Assembly (NCBI RefSeq): GCF_000711965.1
Contig: NZ_JONS01000020.1
Coordinates: forward strand, 1-64,000
Reading direction: 5' to 3'
Source of the DNA: Actinomyces israelii DSM 43320
Lineage (GTDB): Bacteria; Actinomycetota; Actinomycetes; Actinomycetales; Actinomycetaceae
DNA: 64,000 nucleotides
Shown in pieces: positions 27,040-34,952 of this stretch. The notes under the pieces were generated by a model. The model searched no databases and was not told the DNA's origin. It saw only the letters and a program-made list of their open reading frames with translations. Position numbers and translations under genes: made by a program. How positions within the stretch are numbered: position 1 is the stretch's first letter; each line of letters starts with the position of its first letter.

Positions 27040-27490
27040 GCGCCCCGCAGCGTCTCCTGCGCAAGGCGCAGGAGACGCTGCGCGCCGAGACCGGCTGCCG
27101 CCTGGAGACGCTCGGCGAGCCTGGGTACTACCCGTTCTCGTCGGTCGACGAGCTCTTCGAGGTCGAGGAGCAGCGCTGCTACCACGAGGTCGCCCGCGCT
27201 CACGGCATCGAGGTGTCCTTCTCCCCGAAGATCGCCGTCGCCCAGGCCGGCTCAGGCATGCACTTCCACACCCGCCTCATGAAGGACGGCGTCAACCAGT
27301 TCTCGCAGGGAGCGGGACTGACCGGTACCGCCCGCCGCGTCATCGGCGGCTACCTGTCCCACGCCGCGTCGCTGACCGCCTTCGGCAACACCGCGCCCGT
27401 CTCCTTCCTGCGGCTGGTCCCGCACCAGGAGGCGCCGACGTCGATCTGCTGGGGGAGGGGCAACCGCTCGGTGCTGGTGCGGGTACCGCT
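27040..27490 (+). pseudogene. Glutamine synthetase catalytic-domain fragment
   Basis: One frame from about 27040 reads QRLLRKAQETLRAETGCRLE, then YEVARAHGIEVSFSPKIAVA-type sequence (HEVARAHGIEVSFSPKIAV here), then GSGMHFHTRLMKDGVNQFSQ. The conserved block GTARRVIGGYLSHAASLTAF, then GNTAPVSFLRLVPHQEAPTS, then GNRSVLVRVPL follows. HFHTRL (nucleotide and metal site) and the LRLVPxxEAPxxxxWxxxNRSxxVRVP block are hallmarks of the glutamine synthetase/GlnA-like fold. The N-terminal beta-grasp and the C-terminal third are absent, and after 27490 the sequence is Ala/Pro-rich noise. A perfect 13-bp inverted repeat at 27050-27078 lies inside this coding stretch. Confidence 0.75.
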
Positions 27491-27769
27491 GGACTGTGGG
27501 CGGGTTGCTGCTCGCGCACGCGGTTGCGCGGCGGAGCCTGCCCGCCGTCGAGGTCGCACCGGCCATGCGGGCCTTTCCCGACGGCGGCCGCGGCGCTGCC
27601 CGCCCACGGACCCGCTGCTCGCCTCGATCACCGCCATCCCCATCACCCGCCCCCGCGGCGCTGCCCGCCCACGGGCCGCCCGGCCGGAGCTGCCGAGGAC
27701 CCGGAGGAGCGATGAGCCTCGCGCACCGCCGTCGGGAATGCTGGCGCCACCCAGATAGTTGAACGCTGT

Positions 27770-28837
27770 ATGAAGGCATTTGGATTCCTCAGCTTCGGAC
27801 ACTACGGGCACGGTCGCGGTCCCGGCGACCCGGACGCGCGCCGAGCGCTCCACGACGCCGTCGAGATCGCCGTCGGCGCCGACGAGATCGGCGTCAACGG
27901 CGCCTACTGGCGCGTCCACCACTTCGCCCGCCAGGCCGCCTCGCCCGTGCCGCTGCTGGCGGCGGCCGGCGCCCGCACCGGGCGCATCGAGGTCGGCACC
28001 GGCGTCATCGACATGCGCTACGAGAACCCGCTCCACCTGGCCGAGGAGATCGCCTCCCTCGACCTGCTCACCGACCGACGCATCGCCATCGGCATCTCGC
28101 GCGGATCGCCGGAGCAGGCCAGGCGCGGCTGGGAGGCCTTCGGCTACGCCGCCGGCAGCGACGAGCGCGGGACCGACCTCGCCCACGCCCACACCGCCCA
28201 GCTCCTCGACGCCGTGCGCGGCGTCCCGCAGGCCGACCTCGACACAAGCAACGGGATGGCGCCAGGCGCCTCCGCCCGCCTGCGTATCGAGCCGCACTCG
28301 CCCGGCGTGGACCGCCGTCTGTGGTGGGGGGCGGGATCGCGCGAGACGGCCGAGTGGACGGCCCGTCAGGGACTGAACCTCATGAGCTCCACCCTGCTGA
28401 CCGAGGCCACCGGCGAGGGTCTGGCCGCGCTCCAGGCCGAGCAGATCCGCCGCTACCGCGAGGCATGGCGTCGGGCGGGCCACGACTGGACCCCGCGCGT
28501 GAGCGTCTCCCGCTCGATCTTCCCGGTCGTCTCCGAGACCGACCGCAAGCTCTTCGCCCTGCGTGGGAAGGACTCCCGCGACTACGTCGGCGTCATCGAC
28601 GGCCTGCGGTCGACCTTCGGGCGCACCTACGCCGCCGAGCCCGACGTCCTCATCGAGCAGCTGGCGCACGACGAGGCCCTGCAGGCCGCCGATACCCTCA
28701 TGCTCACCATCCCCAGCCAACTCGGCGTGGACTACAACCTCCACATCCTCCAGTCCTTCGCCGAGCACGTCGCACCGGCCCTGGGCTGGCAGCCCAGCAC
28801 AGCCGGGCCGGTGACGGGCTACGCGCTGGAGGGCTGA
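27770..28837 (+). CDS. Luciferase-like (LLM) flavin-dependent monooxygenase
   Basis: A 355-residue protein of the bacterial luciferase-like superfamily (F420/FMN-dependent TIM barrel): MKAFGFLSFGHYG at strand 1, VGADEIGVNGAYWRVHHFAR, SPVPLLAAAGARTGRIEVGT, VIDMRYENPLHLAEEIASLD and the flavin-phosphate-binding GISRGSPEQARRGW. The VDYNLHILQSFAEHVAPALG end is typical. No strong Shine-Dalgarno precedes ATG 27770, so leaderless initiation is possible. Substrate unknown. The last 19 bp overlap the end of the convergent gene downstream. Confidence 0.88.
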   Translation: MKAFGFLSFGHYGHGRGPGDPDARRALHDAVEIAVGADEIGVNGAYWRVHHFARQAASPVPLLAAAGARTGRIEVGTGVIDMRYENPLHLAEEIASLDLLTDRRIAIGISRGSPEQARRGWEAFGYAAGSDERGTDLAHAHTAQLLDAVRGVPQADLDTSNGMAPGASARLRIEPHSPGVDRRLWWGAGSRETAEWTARQGLNLMSSTLLTEATGEGLAALQAEQIRRYREAWRRAGHDWTPRVSVSRSIFPVVSETDRKLFALRGKDSRDYVGVIDGLRSTFGRTYAAEPDVLIEQLAHDEALQAADTLMLTIPSQLGVDYNLHILQSFAEHVAPALGWQPSTAGPVTGYALEG

Positions 28838-29844
28838 GCCTCGAGGATCGCGTCGAAACGGGGTGCCGGCAGGGACAGGATCGTTCGCGTCCCGTCCTCG
28901 GGCACCTCGGCCAGCTCGGGCAGCGCGACCGCCTCGACCTCGCCGTCGGGGGCGCGGTAGAAGATGAACGCGGACAGCAGCGGATCGATGTGCTGGGCGA
29001 CCTCGTCGTAGATGAACAGCGCCATCGACCGCAGCGCCCACTCCGGGTCCTGCCGGTCCACCGGGTGCAGCCCCAGCGCGTGCTTGTGCGGGACGGCGAA
29101 GAGCGCTCCGGCGCTCGTGTCGACGTCGATCTCCTCCAGGACCCTTCCCAGGTTCGCCGCCTTGGACGCCGTGAAGAAGCCCTCGCCGTGCAGGGCCCAC
29201 GCCCCGGCGCCGATCGGACCGGAGTGGACCAGCGGCGCCTCGTCCGTGTTGCGCTGGCCGGTCTCGAACAGCTCGTCGGTACTCAGTGGGCAGTCCTCCA
29301 GGAGCCCGGGGAAGATCGGCGCGACCCCATGGGAGAAGCGCCGGTACAGGCCCAGGACGAGGTTCCCGGCGAAGGGGCGCTGGACAGGCTCCCCCCAGGG
29401 GGACGCCTTGGCCGGGTCGACCAGCCGGGTGCGCACGGCGGCGCGCCACTCCTCGGGCGTGCTCAGCGGCTTCTTGACGCTGCTGGTCATGGTGACCGCC
29501 TGGGCGACCCGCACGTCCAGGATCTCGTCCCAGGCCGACCTGTCGTGACTCGCCAGCTCGAAGGCCGTCATGTCCAGGTACAGGATCATGCCCTCGTAGG
29601 CGCCGGTGCCGTGCAGCTCCGGGCCGGCCGCGCCGCCGGCCAGCTCGGTGGTGATTCCGCGGGCTGCGAGCTTGCCCCGCATCGCCAGGGCGATCTCGAG
29701 CAGGGTGGTCTCCTCGAAGGTGTTCTCCGTGGCGCCGGGGGCGTTGGCCGGCCCGAAGGCCGCGCCGGTGTGAAGCCTCTGGGCCGGGGTGGTCGGGCGG
29801 GGGTGGGAGCGGGAACGGGGACGACGGCGGTTGGTGGTGGGCAT
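28819..29844 (-). CDS. Conserved-looking hypothetical protein
   Basis: A 341-residue protein from ATG 29844 with GAGGAG 7 nt upstream. A basic N-terminus (PTTNRRRPRSRSHPRP) of about 35 residues precedes a globular body rich in Phe/Leu/Asp with segments such as ILYLDMTAFELASHDRSAWD, then NLVLGLYRRFSHGVAPIFPG, then EWALRSMALFIYDEVAQHID. No membrane segment or signal. I do not recognise the family. Composition and unbroken frame indicate a real gene, and its stop lies inside the end of the convergent luciferase-like gene. Confidence 0.6.
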   Translation of the reverse strand: MPTTNRRRPRSRSHPRPTTPAQRLHTGAAFGPANAPGATENTFEETTLLEIALAMRGKLAARGITTELAGGAAGPELHGTGAYEGMILYLDMTAFELASHDRSAWDEILDVRVAQAVTMTSSVKKPLSTPEEWRAAVRTRLVDPAKASPWGEPVQRPFAGNLVLGLYRRFSHGVAPIFPGLLEDCPLSTDELFETGQRNTDEAPLVHSGPIGAGAWALHGEGFFTASKAANLGRVLEEIDVDTSAGALFAVPHKHALGLHPVDRQDPEWALRSMALFIYDEVAQHIDPLLSAFIFYRAPDGEVEAVALPELAEVPEDGTRTILSLPAPRFDAILEAQPSSA

Positions 29845-30522
29845 GGTGACTCCTCGGCAGGGCTGCGCGACCAGATGCGCAGCATGTGATTGCACGCTAA
29901 CGACCGGTCCGCTCGGTGCGCGACGAGGCGGTTCGAGTCCTGTGGGCAACGGCTGCCCAGCTGCCCCTGTGGAGCCCCGGGAGAGGCTCCTGACCGCAGG
30001 CGCCGCGGGCCCCGTCCTCTTTCCCCTTTCGTCGAGATCGGTTCGTGGACCGATCTCGACGTCACAGCCTGGACTGCTCGCCTGCTGGACGATTGATTCC
30101 GACGGGGCCGCGAGCGGGTGCAGTCGGACGCGCAATCGGCCCGACCTGCCCCGCGCCCCCGGGCTCAAGCGTCTGGATGATCGAGCCCGGGCGCTCGTCT
30201 CTGTACGGCCGCGCCTGGAGCGGCGGGGCCCGGTCGGCCCTGAGGGCTCGTGCGACCGGCGTCGCCCAGCTCGCGTCCCAGGATCTCCCGCTCAGGGGTG
30301 GGCGCGGCGGAGGGCAGCGGCTCCCGAGAGTCCCGCGAGGTCCCCGGAGAGCCGACGGGGGAGGCCGCCCGCCCCCTTGAACCGGTCCGACGAAAAAGAC
30401 GCTCCCCGGCGGCACGGACATGAGAACCGCATGAGGACCGGACAGAGCCACCACCCCTGGAATCACTCATCTGGTGTCCCAGCGCTTGCTACGCCTCTTT
30501 CCCCGCAGTCTCGCAGCTGGAT
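29845..30522. other. Gene-free interval of about 680 bp
   Basis: No supported gene. It holds an inverted pair of 22-bp family units (30026-30062) and a copy of the companion motif on the minus strand at 30452-30475 (GATGAGTGATTCCAGGGG). A tRNA T-arm-like GGTTCGAGTCC at 29932 does not fold into a tRNA. Confidence 0.5.
30026..30062. repeat. 22-bp family, inverted pair forming a hairpin
   Basis: CGTCGAGATCGGTTC (30031-30045) faces GGACCGATCTCGACG (30047-30061). The two units are inverted and would pair over about 13-14 bp with a very short loop. The left end carries CCCCTTT, the tail of the family; the right unit has CGACGTC instead of the usual tail. Confidence 0.8.
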
Positions 30523-32373
30523 CTAGGCGAGCCCCGCGGCCAGGGCGGTGCCCGTCCTGAGCCAGGCGCGGCGGGTGGTCGGGTTGAGCGAGTCGAGGAT
30601 GAGGGGCCTGCCGGCCATGGAGGGGTCGTAGGGGATGCCGACAGCGGCGCGCGCGATCCCCTGGAAGGTCGAGACGAGATGGGCGGGAGAGGGCTCGGCC
30701 TTGGAGCCCTGGGAGACGACGACCAGGGCGTTCTCGGCCAGGAGGGCGGCGTGGTCGTCGGTGCCGGCGAGCTCGGCCAGCAGGAGGCGGGCGGACTCGG
30801 CGTGGTCGGGGCGCGTGGTGGTGGGCACGACAATAGCGTCGGCCCGCGCGATCATGGCGCGCCACTGCGGGCTGGACTCGTCGTTGCCGGAGTCGACGAC
30901 CACGAGGCGGTAGTACTTGGTCAGGACTGCGTGGACGGCGTCGAAGGTGTCCGCGTCCCCGGGCTTGGCGTCCGCGAGGACCTCGGGCCGGCTGCGCAGG
31001 ACGTCATAGCGGTCCTCGCGCTGGTGGTGGACGAACCCGGATATCTCGGCGGCCTGGGCCTGGGGGGACAGGAGGTGGTCCACGTGGGGCAGCAGGTCGA
31101 TGACGGTGGCGTCGTGCGGGCCCTGCTGGGTGCGCCACCCCAGCGTGCCGCGCGTGGAGTTGTTGTCGTAGGCGACCACCCCGGCGCCGCCGTAGCGGGC
31201 GAAGACCGCGGACAGCAGGATCGCCGTCGGCGTCTTGCCGGCGCCGCCCTTGCCGTTGACGACGGCGATGGTGCGCGGCCCCGCCCAGTGCTGGGCGACG
31301 GCGGCGGCGTCGGCCCGCTCGGCGCGCTCCCGCGAGGCGGGCGCCAGGTGCAGCCCGAGCTGGTTGAGGGCCCCGCGCAGGCCGGTGGCGGCGGGCGCCT
31401 CATTGGTGGCCTCGGTGAGCAGCGACATTGAGCGCGCCTGCCCGCGCGCGTCCGGTGGTGCGGCGGAGGGCGAGGCCGGCGTCGCCGCCATCGGGGGCTG
31501 CATGGCCGCCGCGGCCGATGCCGGTGACGCCAGCGATGCGGAGTACGGCGTCGCCAGGGTCTCGGGTGAGACCGCCGATGTCTCCGGCGGAGCGATCGAG
31601 GGCGACGGCGGTACGGCCAAATTGGAGTAGGGCGTGTCCAGCATCGCGGACGACGACGGCGACGTCTCCGACCGGGTGGGGGGCGAGGGCGAGGGCGCCG
31701 AGCGCGTCGGCAGGGGCGCCACCACGGGCCGCGCCGGCGGGGGCGCCACAGGCCGGGAGGGCGAGGGCGCCGAGCGCGTCGGCAGGGGCGCCACCACGGG
31801 CCGCGCGGAGGGCGCGGCCGCTCGGGAGCGCGACGTGATCGGCGGCGAGGGGGACTCGGCCGGCGCATCCGGTGACGGGGCCGACACCGCGGGCGGCTCG
31901 GGCGCAGGCGCGGCGCGGTGTCGGCGCGGCGCGGTACGGCCCTCGGCGGAGGCGGCCCGGGGCAGAAGCCCGGGGGGCAGCCGGATGCCCGCGGTCGCGG
32001 GGGTGTCGGACTCCGGAGCGGGTGCGGCCCGCTGCCTGCGGCGCACCGGCGGCGGGGAGGAGGACCTCGTCGTGACCGACGGCCTGACCCTCGTCTGGGC
32101 CGGCGTCGGAGTCGGGGTCAGCGCGCCCTCGGTGATGATGGTGCCGTCCGGGTAGACGGCAATGCGCCAGCTTCCCGCGGGCTCGGTGATGGTGGTGGAG
32201 ATCGGGTGCCCGAGCGTCCTGGCGCGATGGGACAGGTGCGTGACAACGGCGGCACGGGCCTCTTTCGGGGTCGACTTGCTCAGGTCCGCCTCGATGCCCT
32301 CGAAAATGACGTGCGCGTGGCCCTCGGCGCTCAGCAAGACCTCGGCTCGAGGCCACTCTGTTGCGGTGCTCAT
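30523..32373 (-). CDS. ParA/MinD-like P-loop ATPase with long Pro/Ser/Ala linker
   Basis: A 616-residue protein with GAAGGAC before ATG 32373. Residues 1-90 form a small N-terminal domain (AEVLLSAEGHAHVIFEGIEA) with no family I recognise. Residues 95-340 are low-complexity Pro/Ser/Ala/Thr with an internal duplication of ARPVVAPLPTRSAPSPS. The C-terminal part has an MRP/MinD-type P-loop, TIAVVNGKGGAGKTPTAILL (about residue 370), then VVAYDNNSTRGTLGWRTQQG and a switch II-like RLVVVDSGNDESSPQWRAMI. This organisation recalls EspI/SRPBCC-free MinD-like ATPases linked to type VII secretion, but no EccC, EccD or WxG gene is in the window. It is an orphan, probably peripheral to membrane or nucleoid. 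Confidence 0.85.
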   Translation of the reverse strand: MSTATEWPRAEVLLSAEGHAHVIFEGIEADLSKSTPKEARAAVVTHLSHRARTLGHPISTTITEPAGSWRIAVYPDGTIITEGALTPTPTPAQTRVRPSVTTRSSSPPPVRRRQRAAPAPESDTPATAGIRLPPGLLPRAASAEGRTAPRRHRAAPAPEPPAVSAPSPDAPAESPSPPITSRSRAAAPSARPVVAPLPTRSAPSPSRPVAPPPARPVVAPLPTRSAPSPSPPTRSETSPSSSAMLDTPYSNLAVPPSPSIAPPETSAVSPETLATPYSASLASPASAAAAMQPPMAATPASPSAAPPDARGQARSMSLLTEATNEAPAATGLRGALNQLGLHLAPASRERAERADAAAVAQHWAGPRTIAVVNGKGGAGKTPTAILLSAVFARYGGAGVVAYDNNSTRGTLGWRTQQGPHDATVIDLLPHVDHLLSPQAQAAEISGFVHHQREDRYDVLRSRPEVLADAKPGDADTFDAVHAVLTKYYRLVVVDSGNDESSPQWRAMIARADAIVVPTTTRPDHAESARLLLAELAGTDDHAALLAENALVVVSQGSKAEPSPAHLVSTFQGIARAAVGIPYDPSMAGRPLILDSLNPTTRRAWLRTGTALAAGLA

Positions 32374-33210
32374 GTGCGTGTCCTTCGTAGCGGGCGCTAC
32401 CTGTAAGCGCGTGATGGTGCGTGATTGTGGAGGCCTCAGGGGAGCCGAGTTCCTTGCTGCGACGGCGCGGCAGCGAGGACGGGCGCCCGGCGGTCCGATC
32501 AGTGCTGGAGCGCTGCGGGGACCCTGCGCCTGCCCTTACTCACGGTCGTCACGAGTGGAGCGTACCGCGAGGAATACAAAAGTAACGATTTTGTCTCCTT
32601 GATGACACCCGCGAGTCTCGGCGCGCCCCGATCGAAATGGTTAGTCGCGCCCGGTGATCGCCGGTGCTCCGATGATCGTCCCGGGCGGCGCCCGGCCGGA
32701 GGCCTGCGGCACTCCGGTGCTCTCACCCGGACGGGCCGATGACGGTCGGAAGCGGGTGCGGACCGGCTGGAGGAGCGTTGGCGCCCTCAAGATGACTGCG
32801 CTCGCCGGCACCGGGGCCGGCTACGCCATCTCCCAGTCCCCCTCGCTGCGGCGCTTCGACGGGCCCCGGCCCGAAAACCCCTGGGCGGCGGTCGGGGTCA
32901 GCCAGGGCCCCGGCGGCCGACGGGCGCCAGCTCACCGCGCAAAGATCCTCGTCGGGACCTTCGAGGGCCTGATGTCGACGCGCGCCCGCGAGCCTGCGCG
33001 GACCCTGAGGGGGAGCGAGGTGATAGTCACCCCCGTCGGCGGCGGAGGCGACCGGGCGCGGCGGCCGGTTCGTCTGGCCGCCGGGCTGATCGGCCTGCTG
33101 CCCGCGCGCAGCGGCGCCGATTCGGGGCGCTGCCGGCGCCGGCGACGCAGTCGGCACGGCCGTCGTCGTACGCCGCATCCACGGCATGTAAGACAAATCG
33201 ATTTCTAACA
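32374..33210. other. Gene-free interval with AT-rich promoter segment
   Basis: The segment 32560-32610 (ATACAAAAGTAACGATTTTG) is unusually AT-rich for this DNA and probably carries the minus-strand promoter of the ATPase gene. From 32654 to 33208 one plus frame stays open (GYAISQSPSLRRFDGPRPEN and similar) but has no ribosome-binding site, and I recognise no family. I treat it as decayed or non-coding. Confidence 0.4.
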
Positions 33211-33216
33211 TAGGTA

Positions 33217-33239
33217 TATGCTCTCAGTGAACAAGAGAG
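33217..33239. promoter_or_regulatory. Inverted repeat in CAP-gene promoter region
   Basis: TGCTCTC and GAGAGCA (33217-33223 and 33233-33239) flank a 9-nt AT-rich centre, about 80 bp before the CAP-protein start and next to the AT-rich TTCTAACATAGGTATATG. A likely operator or a 5'-UTR hairpin. Confidence 0.45.
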
Positions 33240-33317
33240 CAGTTACATAGTCGTGATTCGGGTGCCGTGATGAGGTTGGAGGCGTCGTCACGCCTCTGAC
33301 TGACAGGAGACAGTTCC

Positions 33318-34265
33318 ATGAAGACCCCACGTTCCCTCGCCTTCGTGATGCTCGCCGTCATACCCCTCGTCGCCGTGCCGGCCGCGCAGGCCGCCCCTGC
33401 GGCCGCCGGGGCTGCACAGGAGCCCGCCGTCGTGGCGGCGCCGGCGGAGGCCACCGCGGAGGGAGCCGGCTACGCGGACACGATCCTGCGCAGGATCAAC
33501 GAGCTGCGGGCCCAGCAGGGCCTGTCGCCCGTGACCCGCTACACCCAGCTCGACTCGGTCGCCCAGAGGTGGTCCGAGCAAATGGCGGCGCAAAGGTCCA
33601 TGACCCACAACGCGGCCTTCGCCGACCAGTACCCGGCCGGGTGGACCTCGGCCTCGGAGAACGTCGCCGTGCTGGGCGACCTCGACGGCAGCGACATCGG
33701 GGACCAGCTGTTCGCGCTGTGGCGCGACTCCCCGAGCCACTACGCCAACATGGTCGAGCCCGCCGTCAACGCCGTGGGCATCGGCGTCGCCTACGACTCG
33801 GAGACGGGCTCCTGGTACGCCACCCAGGACTTCGCCGTCTACCCTGACCCGGCCGCCGTCGGCCTGACCCCGACGGACGGCGCGGCGAGCCCGGCCCCGT
33901 CCGCGCAGCCCGGCGGTGAGTCCGCCGCGCCCACGCCGACCGCCGCGAACGACGGGGCCGTCGAGCCGTCGTCCGCCCCGGCCGAGCCGGGGGCCGAGGA
34001 GCAGTCCCCGCAGGCCGATCCCGCCGTCCCCTCCGAGGAGGCCGCCCCGGCGCCCGGGGCCGAGGAGGATCCCGCCGGCGCCGCGGACGCGAGCGCCCCC
34101 GCCGCCGACCCGGTCATCGCGGTCGCCGCGACGACGCCCGCCGTCGCCAAGCCGGCCCTGCTGACCCTGCCGGTCACCGGAGCCAGCCTGATCGGCGGCG
34201 TGGTCGCCCTGATCGCCATCGTGGCCGGACTGGTGCTGCTCTTCCTGCGCCGGCGGCGCCGCTGA
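33318..34265 (+). CDS. Sortase-anchored CAP/SCP-domain surface protein
   Basis: A 315-residue exported protein with AGGAG 10 nt before ATG 33318. Signal peptide residues 1-27 (FVMLAVIPLVAVPAAQAAP). CAP domain about 50-175: YADTILRRINELRAQQGLSP, WSEQMAAQRSMTHN, a SENVAVLG strand and the C-terminal NAVGIGVAYDSETGSWYATQ, as in actinobacterial YkwD-like proteins. A Pro/Ala/Glu-rich stalk follows (175-275). The cell-wall sorting signal is LPVTG (about residue 284), a hydrophobic helix and the RRRRR tail, so it is linked to peptidoglycan by sortase. A dead paralogue lies at 23376-23985. Confidence 0.9.
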   Translation: MKTPRSLAFVMLAVIPLVAVPAAQAAPAAAGAAQEPAVVAAPAEATAEGAGYADTILRRINELRAQQGLSPVTRYTQLDSVAQRWSEQMAAQRSMTHNAAFADQYPAGWTSASENVAVLGDLDGSDIGDQLFALWRDSPSHYANMVEPAVNAVGIGVAYDSETGSWYATQDFAVYPDPAAVGLTPTDGAASPAPSAQPGGESAAPTPTAANDGAVEPSSAPAEPGAEEQSPQADPAVPSEEAAPAPGAEEDPAGAADASAPAADPVIAVAATTPAVAKPALLTLPVTGASLIGGVVALIAIVAGLVLLFLRRRRR

Positions 34266-34273
34266 CCGCGCAC

Positions 34274-34918
34274 ATGCGCAAGACTGGGCCGGTGAACGAC
34301 TTCGCACCCACGCCGCCGCACGGCGCGTCTGCCGCTGGAGTCCTCGTCCGCCCGGCCGAGCCGGGCGACGCCGCACGCGTCGCCCGGCTCCTGACGCTGC
34401 GGGGAACCTCGGTGGAGGAGGCCCGGGAGCGGGCGCCCCACATGATCGCCTCCCTCCCGGTGCTCCTCCTGGCCCTCCTTCCCGCCGCGGAGGCCGCGGG
34501 CGAGGAGGGCCCTACGGGCGAGGAGGGCCCCGCGCACGGCCAGGTGGCGGGCCCTGGGGACCTCGACGACGACCTGCTCGCGCCCGTCGCGCTGTCGGGC
34601 GCCTTCCCGCTGCCCGAGAGGCTGCGCGCCTCGCTGCCGGAGCCGGACGATGACACTGAGGCTTGGATGGTCTCGGGACTCGTCGTCGACTCCGTGGCGC
34701 GCTGTCGTGGCGTCGGGCGCGTGCTCCTGACCGCGGTGGCCGGCGCCGTGCGGGCCCGAGGGCCCGCCGCGGACCTGTACAGCGTCGTCAACGCCTCCAA
34801 CCACGCCTCCATCGGCCTGCACCTGGTGGTCGGCTTCGAGAAGGTTGCTCAGCTGAGGGCCTTCGGCGCTGTCACCTTCGAGGGCGGGAGGGGCGTCCTG
34901 CTGCGCCGGGCGGGGTGA
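34274..34918 (+). CDS. GNAT-family acetyltransferase
   Basis: A 214-residue protein. GTG 34292 is an alternative start. The N-terminal VLVRPAEPGDAARVARLLTL is the GNAT opening strand and helix, VSGLVVDSVARCRGVGRVLL gives the acetyl-CoA pyrophosphate loop (RxxGVG), and YSVVNASNHASIGLHLVVGF with EKVAQLRAF gives the N-x-x-S motif and final strand. A Gly/Glu-rich insert (about residues 75-95, EEGPTGEEGP) interrupts the middle. Acceptor substrate unknown. It starts only a few bases after the sortase-anchored protein gene and could be cotranscribed. Confidence 0.82.
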   Translation: MRKTGPVNDFAPTPPHGASAAGVLVRPAEPGDAARVARLLTLRGTSVEEARERAPHMIASLPVLLLALLPAAEAAGEEGPTGEEGPAHGQVAGPGDLDDDLLAPVALSGAFPLPERLRASLPEPDDDTEAWMVSGLVVDSVARCRGVGRVLLTAVAGAVRARGPAADLYSVVNASNHASIGLHLVVGFEKVAQLRAFGAVTFEGGRGVLLRRAG

Positions 34919-34952
34919 GCGGGCGGCGGGTCACCGCTCCGCCCGCCCCTCG

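Noticed and set aside
27050-27078. Perfect 13-bp inverted repeat around AAG, terminator-like
   Set aside because: It lies inside the glutamine synthetase-like coding remnant and encodes a helix (RLLRKAQETL). There is no reason to place a terminator there.
27350-29449. A 699-codon minus-strand frame across the luciferase-like gene
   Set aside because: It is antisense to a well-conserved flavin oxidoreductase and has no recognisable domain or ribosome-binding site.
29915-29960. tRNA-like T arm (GGTTCGAGTCC)
   Set aside because: The flanking 5-bp stem does not pair and no acceptor, D or anticodon arm can be formed.
31680-31810. Direct repeat of about 55 bp
   Set aside because: It is the coding duplication of the Pro/Ser linker in the ParA-like protein, not a separate element.
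32654-33208. Open frame of 184 codons before the CAP-protein gene
   Set aside because: No ribosome-binding site, atypical composition and no recognisable motif. Treated as non-coding or decayed.
33220-33317. c-di-AMP (ydaO) riboswitch upstream of the CAP-domain surface protein
   Set aside because: The leader is too short and lacks the conserved ydaO blocks; only a simple inverted repeat is seen.
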